Assembly: GCF_000615805.1 (NCBI RefSeq)
Contig: NZ_BAMJ01000022.1
Coordinates: 1 to 43,127, forward strand
Source: Latilactobacillus fuchuensis DSM 14340 = JCM 11249
GTDB taxonomy: Bacteria; Bacillota; Bacilli; Lactobacillales; Lactobacillaceae
Reading direction: 5' to 3'
Length of the DNA stretch: 43,127 bases
The notes under the pieces are model-generated. The model saw only the letters and a list, made by a program, of their open reading frames with translations, did no database searches and was not told the origin of the DNA. This document shows positions 25,508 through 32,609 of the stretch, piece by piece. Position numbers and translations under genes: made by a program. Position 1 is the first letter of the stretch; every line of letters starts with the position of its first letter.

Positions 25508-25948
25508 TTAAACGTGTAGCATCCCCCACATCATTTGAATTTTATAATCATAGCGTCGTTGATTAATCGTCGATTTAAACGTCAACGTCCGCGGATTGAC
25601 CCCATAATCTTGTTTTAAAATCAATCCTTGCCATTGCTCAACGGTTAATTTTAAAGTCTTCGGAATTTCAATTTGACAATTATACTGTTGCTGACGAGTG
25701 ACGCTAAATTCAATCCGCCGCCCTTGTGGATACATTGTAATCACCACACTATCCGGTTCGGTCGCAACATATTGGCGCATTGATTGCCAAGTCGTTTCGA
25801 ACTCTTGAAAAAACAACCGTTCAGCTTGTTGGGCTTGAAACCGTTGATAACGTTGCATTGGGGACCAGGTTAATCCGACAATCAACGCTAAGACAACACA
25901 GCTCTCAATTAAGGTGAACGCCTTATTTTTTCTTAACCACCCCGTCAT
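25508..25948 (-). CDS. comGD: Competence pseudopilin ComGD
   Basis: 146-aa minor pseudopilin. It has a basic leader and cleavage motif NKAFTLIESCVVLALIVGLTW (cleavage before Phe, Glu at +5), then FQEFETTWQSMRQYVATEPDSVVITMYPQGRRIEFSV, typical of ComGD/GspH-like heads. The ATG at 25948 (MTGWLRKN) has GGGGGA about 10 nt upstream; a TTG at 25957 is too close to the SD. It overlaps the end of comGC by 26 bp. Confidence 0.85.
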   Translation of the reverse strand: MTGWLRKNKAFTLIESCVVLALIVGLTWSPMQRYQRFQAQQAERLFFQEFETTWQSMRQYVATEPDSVVITMYPQGRRIEFSVTRQQQYNCQIEIPKTLKLTVEQWQGLILKQDYGVNPRTLTFKSTINQRRYDYKIQMMWGMLHV

Positions 25949-26222
25949 TAATCTCAATCCCCCGTTCTTTAGCGTGTTTAACTTGTGCTGGCGATAGAAA
26001 ATCCCGACGCTGTAAATCAGCCATCGTCGGATTCCCTTTTCCGTCTTCTTTCGCTAATTCGACTTGGGTTTGAATTGTGGTGACCATCGCCTGGTCGGTT
26101 TTTTTCTCAGCCATATTTTTTTGTTGCATTAAATTTGGCGCAATCAGCAAAATTAATAACGCGATGATCGCTAACACGATCACCATTTCGATCAGAGTAA
26201 AAGCCTTTTTTCGACGCATCAT
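25923..26222 (-). CDS. comGC: Major competence pseudopilin ComGC
   Basis: 99-aa major subunit of the competence pseudopilus, exported and cleaved by prepilin peptidase ComC. The leader MMRRKKAFTLIEMVIVLAIIALLILLIAPNL is a textbook type IV prepilin start, followed by KTDQAMVTTIQTQVELAKEDGKGNPTMADLQRRDFLSPAQ and a basic end. The ATG at 26222 overlaps the comGB stop (ATGA) and has GGAGGGG 7 nt upstream. The long upstream ORF extension is a shadow inside comGB. Confidence 0.93.
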   Translation of the reverse strand: MMRRKKAFTLIEMVIVLAIIALLILLIAPNLMQQKNMAEKKTDQAMVTTIQTQVELAKEDGKGNPTMADLQRRDFLSPAQVKHAKERGIEINDGVVKKK

Positions 26223-27229
26223 GCAATCCCCTCCATTGTTTGATATAGCGGCAATAAAATACTGAGATAGGTGCAAATAATAATCAAGCCAATCAGAATA
26301 AATAGCATCGGCTGTAACCAACTTAATTGGCGTTTTAAATGATTTTGTAACACGGCATATTTAAGATCCGCCAACATTTCAACTTCTTTAGCCAATTGTG
26401 CCGGTGGGTTTCCCTTGACTAGTATTAAACGTAATTCTAATGGGTAAAAACTAGAGGCGGTTAAATGCGCAACGAGCGAATTGCCCGTTGCGAGGTCAGC
26501 CTCTAACTGTTGGACGACCGCCGCCAACCACGACTTAGTTGCTAACTTTTGCATCAGTTGGCCCATTTCAGTTAACGTTAAACCATTTTGTAAACAGGTG
26601 CCTAAATCGAAAACCAGATAGTATTGATAATATTGTTGGATGACTGGCCCGATAAATGGCAATTTAAAGCGCCATTCAAGTTGCGCTAAAACGGGTAACC
26701 GTCGTTGATAGCCGTGGAGAACCACCCCTACTAACAAACCAATCCCGACTAGGATTAGACAGACGATTAATAAATAGGTTAACGGCAAAATACCGGTTGA
26801 CTGTTGTCCTAATGCTTTAATTTCCGGCAACAGGTATCCCCTTAATAGGCCAATCAGGGTCAATAAAAAGACCAACAAAAAAAGCGGATAGGCTAATAAC
26901 CCCAATAATTCTTGCCGGCGCTTTTGCCGAATTTTCTGTAGCTGGCCGAGATGACTTAAACAAAGCCCCATGTGTCCTTGTAATTCGGTTAATTCAATTT
27001 GAGCAATCACATCAGCGTCAAATCCGACTGCTTTTAAACTTTGTGCTAACCCGCTACCAGCCGCTAATTGCTGATTAATTTGCATTAAGCGGGTTGTCTG
27101 TTTCGGGAAGACCGCCGGTAAAAATTGAAAGGCTTGTTTTAACGAAAAACCATTTTGTAATAACTGACCCAACATCGTTAATAACTCGGCCTGAAAATTA
27201 GCTAATTGACGGTGCTGATTAAAGGTCAT
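26219..27229 (-). CDS. comGB: Competence membrane platform protein ComGB
   Basis: 336-aa polytopic inner-membrane protein of the GspF/PilC family that anchors pseudopilus assembly. Two repeated GspF domains are seen: FQAELLTMLGQLLQNGFSL near the N-terminus and YYLVFDLGTCLQNGLTLTEM after residue 190, with membrane segments at about 113-133, 147-170 and near the C-terminus (MLFILIGLIIICTYLSILLPLY). Overlaps comGA by 11 bp (translational coupling). Confidence 0.92.
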   Translation of the reverse strand: MTFNQHRQLANFQAELLTMLGQLLQNGFSLKQAFQFLPAVFPKQTTRLMQINQQLAAGSGLAQSLKAVGFDADVIAQIELTELQGHMGLCLSHLGQLQKIRQKRRQELLGLLAYPLFLLVFLLTLIGLLRGYLLPEIKALGQQSTGILPLTYLLIVCLILVGIGLLVGVVLHGYQRRLPVLAQLEWRFKLPFIGPVIQQYYQYYLVFDLGTCLQNGLTLTEMGQLMQKLATKSWLAAVVQQLEADLATGNSLVAHLTASSFYPLELRLILVKGNPPAQLAKEVEMLADLKYAVLQNHLKRQLSWLQPMLFILIGLIIICTYLSILLPLYQTMEGIA

Positions 27230-28100
27230 CGTCTACCTCCAAATCAGCGGCCATTAAAATATCATAGTGTGCCGCCAGTTGCGCTTGTGAATTCAACACT
27301 AACGATTGATAAGCAACACACGTTAAACACGCCGTTAATTGGGCTGGTTCAATGCCTAAGTTGATTAATCGTTGGACGACCCCTTGGGCATTCCGCGCAT
27401 GAATCGTGCTTAATACTAAATGCCCGCTTAACGCTGCCGTCACCGCGTGTTGGGCCGTCGCTAAATCGCGAATCTCGCCAATGATTAACGTGTCTGGTCG
27501 CAGCCGTAAACTGATTTTTAACAGCGCCGCATAACTCAATCCCGCCTCCTGATTCACTTGTAACTGTAGAAATTCAGGTTGTTTAATCTCAATCGGATCT
27601 TCAATCGTCACGACCATCCGCTCTTGCATCACCTGACTCGCTAAATAATACAAACTAGTGGTCTTCCCCGAACCGGTCGGGCCCGCAAAGAGCACCAGTC
27701 CCGATTGTTGCACGACTGCTTCCAATTGCGCCAACTGGCTAACTTGCGCACACCGATAGGCCGTTAATAACGGATAAATAAACCGAATCACTAAACTTTC
27801 CCGGTTCAAAAAATCGCCAATCGTCGCTAATCTTAAATAGACCACCTCCTGATCAATCGTGATTTCGGAACGACCAGTTTGGGGCCGTCGATTCTCACTA
27901 ATATCCATCTCCGCCAGATATTTCAACCGATTAATCAACTTTTCACCGACCGCTTGATTGACTGGTTCTCGTTGCACCAGCCCCGTTGCGCGACGTTCTG
28001 CTAATTGCCAGCCAGTTGCGATTGGTCGAAAATATAAATCTTGCGTTCGGTGCTGACAACAATCAACTAACAACGTCTGTAATTCATCTTGAATTGCCAT
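27219..28100 (-). CDS. comGA: Competence traffic ATPase ComGA
   Basis: 293-aa GspE/PilT-type ATPase that powers assembly of the competence pseudopilus at the membrane. Walker A GPTGSGKTTSLYYLA at about 138, the Asp box VTIEDPIE, Walker B LRPDTLIIGEIRD and the His box LSTIHARNAQGVVQRL are intact. Slightly shorter than Bacillus ComGA (about 356 aa); it lacks the C-terminal extension. First gene of the operon, SD GGGAGG. No good sigma-A promoter is seen between the yebC terminator and the start, which fits a competence-specific sigma factor (SigH/ComX type) in lactobacilli; inferred. Confidence 0.93.
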   Translation of the reverse strand: MAIQDELQTLLVDCCQHRTQDLYFRPIATGWQLAERRATGLVQREPVNQAVGEKLINRLKYLAEMDISENRRPQTGRSEITIDQEVVYLRLATIGDFLNRESLVIRFIYPLLTAYRCAQVSQLAQLEAVVQQSGLVLFAGPTGSGKTTSLYYLASQVMQERMVVTIEDPIEIKQPEFLQLQVNQEAGLSYAALLKISLRLRPDTLIIGEIRDLATAQHAVTAALSGHLVLSTIHARNAQGVVQRLINLGIEPAQLTACLTCVAYQSLVLNSQAQLAAHYDILMAADLEVDDDL

Positions 28101-28154
28101 CCTGACGCCTCCCTCCTACCTTCACTTACGCAATCGCTTCAAAATTTTCGGCAA

Positions 28155-28189
28155 CAAAAAAAGATTAACGAATTTAACCGTTAATCTTT
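28155..28189 (-). terminator. Terminator of yebC
   Basis: AAAGATTAACG pairs perfectly with CGTTAATCTTT around an 8-nt loop, followed by TTTTTTT. It isolates comG from yebC. Confidence 0.92.
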
Positions 28190-28199
28190 CATTAATACG

Positions 28200-28931
28200 C
28201 TATTCAGCGTCTGGTAGTTCACCAGCCGTATAAACATCTTGAACATCATCATTATCTTCTAACGCATCAATCATATGTTCGAATTGTTCCACTTTATCTT
28301 CGGCAACGGGTGTCGTATTTTGTGGAATCATCGTTAATTCAGCATTTGCTAATGTATATTTCTTTTCTAAGATATCACGCACTTTGGCTAATTCTTTAGC
28401 GTCTGTGTAGATTTCAAAAACATCTTCTGATGTTTGTAAATCATCAGCACCGGCTTCAAGAATATCATCAAACATTTGATCTTCATCAACGTCTAAGCCT
28501 TCGCGGGCAATAGCAATGTAACCAAGACGGTCAAACATGTAAGCGACTGAACCAGAAGCGCCCATCGTCCCACCATTGCGGGTAAAGGCAATGCGAACTT
28601 CAGAACTGGTCCGATTTTTATTATCAGTTAACGCGTGAACTAAGACAGCCACGCCACCTGGTGCGTAACCTTCATAAGTAATTTCATCGTAATGAGCGCC
28701 ATCGCTACCTTCAGCTTTATCCAATGCCCGTTTAATATTATCCTTAGGCATGTTTGCTGCGCGGGCCTTATCCATAATTAAACGTAACGAAGCGTTAGAA
28801 CTTGGGTCAGGACCACCACTTCTCGCGGCCATGAAAAGCTCACGAGATAATTTTTGGAAAATTTTGCCCCGTTTTGCATCTTGTGCATTTTTGCGGCCTT
28901 GAATATTATGCCATTTTGAATGTCCTGACAT
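28200..28931 (-). CDS. yebC: YebC/PmpR family protein (translation and regulation factor)
   Basis: 243-aa cytoplasmic TACO1/YebC family protein. [69 protein letters not shown] and [13 protein letters not shown] are the diagnostic blocks. Family members bind DNA or aid translation of polyproline stretches; the exact role here is not known from sequence. SD AAAGGGGAG precedes the ATG; promoter at 28989-29017; own terminator, so monocistronic. Confidence 0.95.
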   Translation of the reverse strand: MSGHSKWHNIQGRKNAQDAKRGKIFQKLSRELFMAARSGGPDPSSNASLRLIMDKARAANMPKDNIKRALDKAEGSDGAHYDEITYEGYAPGGVAVLVHALTDNKNRTSSEVRIAFTRNGGTMGASGSVAYMFDRLGYIAIAREGLDVDEDQMFDDILEAGADDLQTSEDVFEIYTDAKELAKVRDILEKKYTLANAELTMIPQNTTPVAEDKVEQFEHMIDALEDNDDVQDVYTAGELPDAE

Positions 28932-28988
28932 ATCTAACTCCCCTTTTCGTTTATAGATTGAATTACTTGACTCTTTTAGACGAATACT

Positions 28989-29017
28989 ATGATAGCAAAT
29001 TCACACGCTAAAAGCAA
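28989..29017 (-). promoter_or_regulatory. Promoter of yebC
   Basis: On the minus strand TTGCTT (29017-29012), 17-bp spacer, TATCAT (28994-28989) with an upstream TG (extended -10). Confidence 0.72.
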
Positions 29018-29028
29018 TCACACTAAGG

Positions 29029-29529
29029 TTATCGTCTTTTTTTCAAGCGCCATAACCGTTCGATGATTAGAAATAACACAATACCGGTCAGTGCGCCGAC
29101 ACTGTCTAACATGACGTCTTGAAATAGTGGCGTCCGATCACCGGTTAACATTTGGTGGAATTCGTCAGTGGCCGCATAACCGGTCGTGGCTAACCAACTG
29201 AAAATCACCGCTAAACCGGCACCCGTCAGCCGTGGTCGCAATCCCAGATAGCTAAACAAACCTAATAGGAAATAAGTCCCAAAATGGGCCCCTTTACGGA
29301 CAAAAAATTCGACAAATTTAAAATAACCACTGACTTTGATACTTTGTTCACTACCCGCATACTGAAATGAGAATTGACTCAACCAACTTTTTAACGGTTG
29401 CGCGTGTAATGATCGTTCTAGCAGCGGTACCGACGTTTGTTCATGATACGTCATCGATGAACTGTAAAATAAAACAGCCATCATCACGAGCGCTAATATT
29501 AAAAACCAATCGCTTTTTCGTTTAAACAA
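29029..29529 (-). CDS. VanZ family membrane protein
   Basis: 166-aa protein with four predicted helices (about 8-24, 84-97, 102-122 and 140-157) and the VanZ-like blocks FFVRKGAHFGTYFLLGLFSYLGLR and DEFHQMLTGDRTPLFQDVMLDSVGALTG. VanZ-like proteins affect teicoplanin susceptibility and cell-envelope homeostasis in some species; this one is a common lactobacillar core gene with no van cluster here. The start is TTG at 29529 with SD AAGGGTGG 8 nt upstream, an unusual but best supported start. Confidence 0.87.
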   Translation of the reverse strand: MFKRKSDWFLILALVMMAVLFYSSSMTYHEQTSVPLLERSLHAQPLKSWLSQFSFQYAGSEQSIKVSGYFKFVEFFVRKGAHFGTYFLLGLFSYLGLRPRLTGAGLAVIFSWLATTGYAATDEFHQMLTGDRTPLFQDVMLDSVGALTGIVLFLIIERLWRLKKRR

Positions 29530-29597
29530 TTATTTTGCCACCCTTATCCTCTAAAATACGTTATCGTTAGTATGCCGAATTTACAATTGAACTGCAA

Positions 29598-29631
29598 ATA
29601 AAAAAGTCAGCAAATTAATTTGCTGGCTTTT
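29598..29631 (-). terminator. Terminator after the tRNA gene
   Basis: AAAAGCCAGCAAA pairs with TTTGCTGACTTTT (one G-T step), with loop TTAA, followed by a T run. It lies 13 bp beyond the tRNA 3' end. Confidence 0.85.
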
Positions 29632-29643
29632 CGAAAACGGTGA

Positions 29644-29716
29644 TGGACCTGATCAGATTCGAACTGACGACCTCCTACTTGCGGAGCAGGCGCTCTCCCA
29701 ACTGAGCTACAGGCCC
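29644..29716 (-). tRNA. tRNA-Ala (anticodon CGC) with C33
   Basis: 73 nt without encoded CCA. Acceptor stem GGGCCTG/CAGGTCC has G3-U70, the alanine identity pair; discriminator A. The D arm GCTC/GAGC, anticodon stem CCTGC/GTAGG and T arm GTCAG-TTCGAAT-CTGAT all pair. The 7-nt anticodon loop is TCCGCAA, so the anticodon at 34-36 is CGC and position 33 is C, where U is nearly universal. The gene sits alone between vanZ and the 124-aa gene, with its own promoter and terminator. Reading CCG for Arg would need a broken stem, so Ala is preferred. Confidence 0.85.
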
Positions 29717-29732
29717 AAGTGCTTACAGAAAT

Positions 29733-29760
29733 AGTTTAGCACTTTTTGATAAAATAACAA
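29733..29760 (-). promoter_or_regulatory. Promoter of the tRNA-Ala gene
   Basis: On the minus strand TTGTTA (29760-29755), 16-bp spacer, TAAACT (29738-29733) with TGC just upstream. It starts 9 bp past the stop of the 124-aa gene. Confidence 0.6.
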
Positions 29761-29768
29761 GAGAAATT

Positions 29769-30143
29769 TTAATGGTGGGATGTCCGAAGATTACCGGGGC
29801 GCTTGCCGCCCTTGATCGTCCGATGTTTAAAACTCGTATGTTCTTGATCGGCAATGTATTCAAAATGTTGCATTTTACCCGCATATGGTTTGCCGCTCAA
29901 ACGAATCTTTAGCCAGTCCTGCATGACAGTAATCATCACCTGTAATTTTTTGAGTTGTTCTGGATTGTCGCTTTTTTGCACTTCGGCTAACACGTCATCG
30001 GTTAAATAAAGGGTTAGTTTTTGGTGATAAGCAATCAATTCATCCGTTAAATTTGCTTGATTATATTGATTAAATAATTTTTGAACGAAACGCATGGCGT
30101 CTTTAACGTTTTGGGGTTGATAAAAACGATCTTGTTCTGACAT
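29769..30143 (-). CDS. Unrecognised 124-aa protein
   Basis: Soluble, largely helical protein (MSEQDRFYQPQNVKDAMRFV start) with a strongly basic C-terminal tail (FKHRTIKGGKRPGNLRTSHH) that could bind nucleic acid. SD AAGGTTG precedes the ATG, and a promoter TTGTTG (30195-30190), 17 bp, TATACT (30172-30167) is seen. I do not recognise the family; it stands between a cytochrome b5-like gene and a tRNA gene, which gives no clue. Confidence 0.75.
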   Translation of the reverse strand: MSEQDRFYQPQNVKDAMRFVQKLFNQYNQANLTDELIAYHQKLTLYLTDDVLAEVQKSDNPEQLKKLQVMITVMQDWLKIRLSGKPYAGKMQHFEYIADQEHTSFKHRTIKGGKRPGNLRTSHH

Positions 30144-30273
30144 TAAACAACCTTCTTTCGACTTGTAGTATAGCGGATTTTTAAGTTGGCAACAACTGGC
30201 AAATCTTTTTTAGTACCGTAGATAGCGGATATAAAAACATAAAAAAACAATTACTCCGCACACAACTTAATTG

Positions 30274-30302
30274 TTGTTAATTAATTATAAAAGCGCTATA
30301 TT
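30274..30302 (+). promoter_or_regulatory. Promoter of the cytochrome b5-like gene with a cre-like site
   Basis: TTGTTA (30274-30279), 17-bp spacer, TATATT (30297-30302). The spacer ends in AAAAGCGC so that AAAAGCGCTATA bridges spacer and -10, 12 of 14 bases of the cre consensus. The rest of 30144-30335 holds only this and the divergent promoter of the 124-aa gene. Confidence 0.55.
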
Positions 30303-30335
30303 AATAGCAACAGTTTCCAACAGGAGGTTTTTAGG

Positions 30336-30575
30336 ATGAACGACACTATTTTTAATCAAAAAACGCTTGCCCAATTTAACGGGCAGGATGGTCAACCGGC
30401 CTACGTCGCGGTTGACGGAATCGTCTATGACTTATCCGCAATCGGTCCTTGGGCCGGTGGCAAACACTATAAAGGTTTAAAAGCGGGTCAGGATTTAACT
30501 GACTTTTTTGCAAATTCACATCACACGCCCAAGACATTGAAGAGTGTGCCACAAGTTGGCACTTATCAAGCCTAA
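30336..30575 (+). CDS. Cytochrome b5-like heme/steroid-binding domain protein
   Basis: 79-aa stand-alone domain. QKTLAQFNGQDGQPAYVAVDGIVYDLSAIGPWAGGKHYKGLKAGQDLTDFF matches the cytochrome b5/MAPR-like fold; possible heme-side His residues are in GGKHYK (His47) and NSHHTPK (His61/62). Bacterial stand-alone versions are cytoplasmic and of unknown partner. SD CAGGAGGT; promoter with cre-like site upstream; convergent terminator downstream. Redox or heme function is inferred from the family. Confidence 0.85.
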   Translation: MNDTIFNQKTLAQFNGQDGQPAYVAVDGIVYDLSAIGPWAGGKHYKGLKAGQDLTDFFANSHHTPKTLKSVPQVGTYQA

Positions 30576-30591
30576 TCAATCACGAATAACT

Positions 30592-30643
30592 AAAAAAGCA
30601 GCGACATCGCCTCATTAAAATAGGCGGTGCCGTTGCTTTTTTT
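30592..30643. terminator. Bidirectional terminator between cytochrome b5-like gene and yeiH
   Basis: AAAAAAGCA-CG-CA-CGCCT pairs with AGGCG-TG-CG-TGCTTTTTTT; A/T runs on both sides and the genes converge. Confidence 0.9.
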
Positions 30644-30647
30644 CAAT

Positions 30648-31661
30648 TTAGAATAAAACGGTAATTAAGATAATCGCTAAGACAACTTGGACACCAACAA
30701 TTCCGCCAGCGTAAGCCATCAATTGTTTACCTTGGCTGAATAATTTCTTCAAGTTTAAACGCAAGCCAATCGCTGCCAAAGCGGTTGTTTCACACCAAGT
30801 ACTCAAGAAGTGGCAAAAATCACCAAAGCCATTGGGTAAGAACCGCAAGCTATTTAAAATACAAAATGCAAGGAATCCTAAGACGTACCAAGGCACTAAA
30901 CTACTTTTCTTCGCTAATAATTGTTGGCTCAATTTAACATCGCTAGCTTTCGTTTGTTGTTTCTGATGTAAATAACCAAACGTACTGACAACAAAAACTA
31001 AACAAATAATCCGTAGAATCTTAAATAGAGTTGCCGTCACAACGGTTGATTGGTTGACCATCGTGGCACTGGCGACAACTTGGCCAACGGATTGAACGGT
31101 GCCACCGATTAAAATCCCGCGCAATTGATCATTACCGTGCCATAAAAGTGTTCCGATGACTGGCAAAATTAACATCAGAACGGTCCCCATCAAATTGACC
31201 ATCGTGATCGCAATTCCAGTTTCCTCATTGTCGGCTTCAACGACTGGGGCAATTGCACCAATCGCTGACGAACCACAAACTGCGTTACCTCCGGCCATCA
31301 ATAGATAGGTTCCTTCGCTGAATTGCAGCCTTTTACCAAACCAAATCGCAAAACCGATCGTGCAGCTCATTTGGATTGCGGTGAATAACACCCCGTTCCA
31401 ACCGATTTGTTGAATACTCTGAAACGTGATCGTCGCGCCCAATAAGAACACGGAATATTCCAATAATTTCTTTTCGGAAAATTGAGTACCAGCTGCTAAG
31501 ACCGGTTGTTTGAGGCAAGTATTACCTAAAATAATCCCGATAAATAACGCAACTGTCGCGCCGCCCAACATCGGTAACCACCATTTAGCGATTAAATAAC
31601 TGATAATTGCAATCGCCAATGACAACCCAAAACCTGGTAAATTCTGCAACACTTTTTTCAT
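30648..31661 (-). CDS. yeiH: YeiH family putative sulfate exporter (UPF0324)
   Basis: 337-aa polytopic membrane protein with about ten helices. LGLSLA-like first helix, GGATVALFIGIILGN, LEYSVFLLGATITFQSI, MAGGNAVCGSSAIGAIAPVV, GGTVQSVGQVVASA and the C-terminal GLRLNLKKL are the UPF0324/YeiH blocks. The family is proposed to export sulfate or a related anion, not proven here. SD GAGGAG precedes the ATG. It is divergent from a LysR regulator, the same arrangement as E. coli yeiH/yeiE, which suggests the regulator controls it. Confidence 0.92.
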   Translation of the reverse strand: MKKVLQNLPGFGLSLAIAIISYLIAKWWLPMLGGATVALFIGIILGNTCLKQPVLAAGTQFSEKKLLEYSVFLLGATITFQSIQQIGWNGVLFTAIQMSCTIGFAIWFGKRLQFSEGTYLLMAGGNAVCGSSAIGAIAPVVEADNEETGIAITMVNLMGTVLMLILPVIGTLLWHGNDQLRGILIGGTVQSVGQVVASATMVNQSTVVTATLFKILRIICLVFVVSTFGYLHQKQQTKASDVKLSQQLLAKKSSLVPWYVLGFLAFCILNSLRFLPNGFGDFCHFLSTWCETTALAAIGLRLNLKKLFSQGKQLMAYAGGIVGVQVVLAIILITVLF

Positions 31662-31771
31662 CTCATCAAACTCCTCTGTTAATCAATAACTTAACTATAC
31701 CGAAAAGCTTTCAATTAATAAAATAAATCTTTATAATAGTTGTTATTAAAATAATTAATGGAAGTGATTAA

Positions 31772-32599
31772 ATGTTCAAAGCACTCCAAATTTTCAAAAC
31801 CGTTTATGAAACCAAAAACTTCACCACCGCCGCCCAACTCTTATTTTTATCCCAACCAACTGTTTCGGTTCAAATCAAACAACTTGAGGCAACTTTAGGG
31901 GTCACCCTTTTTGAACGCAACGGGCGCCAACAAATTAGTCCAACACCAAGCGCTGATTTATTCTACCAACAAGCACAACACCTATTGGATCTGTGGCAAC
32001 AAGATTTACAAGCCTTGCAAGCACCACTAACCCATCAACCGATTCCTTGTCGTATTGCGGCTTCACACACCACCGGTATGTACCTGCTACCCGCACTATT
32101 GCAACGTCATCAAACCGATTTAAGCGGCCTCGCACTCGAAATTAGTACTTTTAATTCCTCCCAAATTGTCGAACAACTGACCCAACATAAATTAGATTTT
32201 GGTTTTATCGAAAAACCATTAACTGAAAAGAATTTAATTCGGACTACACTGCAATCCGACCAACTCGTTTTAGCGGGACAACCTAACCAACCTTGGTTAT
32301 TGCGTGAGGAAGGTTCCGGGGTTTATCATTACACGATGAACTACTTGAAAGAAAATAATTTAACATTAACGCAAACGATGACTATTAAAAGCAACGCAAT
32401 AATCGTACAATTATTACGACAAGGTGTTGGTCAATCACTCATTTCTAGTGCTGCACTCCTTGATTATCCAGAAATTGCTTATCAACCGCTTTCCAAACAG
32501 TATCAACGTCAGTTCTACCTTGTTGCCCGTAAAGAACTGCCGACGCCAATCCAGCACCTCATCGCACGTTTACAGGCAACCCCACTACCAATTGAATAG
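31772..32599 (+). CDS. LysR family transcriptional regulator
   Basis: 275-aa regulator with an N-terminal winged helix (FKTVYETKNFTTAAQLLFLSQPTVSVQIKQLEATLGVTLFER, residues 7-50) and a periplasmic-binding-like effector domain (from about 88: CRIAASHTTGMYLLPALLQR). It resembles the CysL/YeiE group. The 110-bp intergenic region to yeiH is AT-rich and holds ATAATAGTTGTTAT, a possible LysR T-N11-A operator. SD GGAAGTG. It is followed 10 bp later by the MATE gene, which may be co-transcribed. Confidence 0.92.
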   Translation: MFKALQIFKTVYETKNFTTAAQLLFLSQPTVSVQIKQLEATLGVTLFERNGRQQISPTPSADLFYQQAQHLLDLWQQDLQALQAPLTHQPIPCRIAASHTTGMYLLPALLQRHQTDLSGLALEISTFNSSQIVEQLTQHKLDFGFIEKPLTEKNLIRTTLQSDQLVLAGQPNQPWLLREEGSGVYHYTMNYLKENNLTLTQTMTIKSNAIIVQLLRQGVGQSLISSAALLDYPEIAYQPLSKQYQRQFYLVARKELPTPIQHLIARLQATPLPIE

Positions 32600-32609
32600 G
32601 AGTGTTTTA

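Noticed and set aside
25923-26321. 132-aa ComGC with a 33-residue upstream extension
   Set aside because: The extension lies in comGB in another frame; the ATG at 26222 has GGAGGGG and gives a normal prepilin leader.
29644-29716. tRNA-Arg with anticodon CCG
   Set aside because: It would need shifting the anticodon loop and breaking the 5-bp CCTGC/GTAGG stem; G3-U70 supports alanine.
32424-32609. 62-residue N-terminal extension of the MATE protein
   Set aside because: It lies inside lysR in another frame and has no SD; the ATG at 32610 has a well-spaced one.
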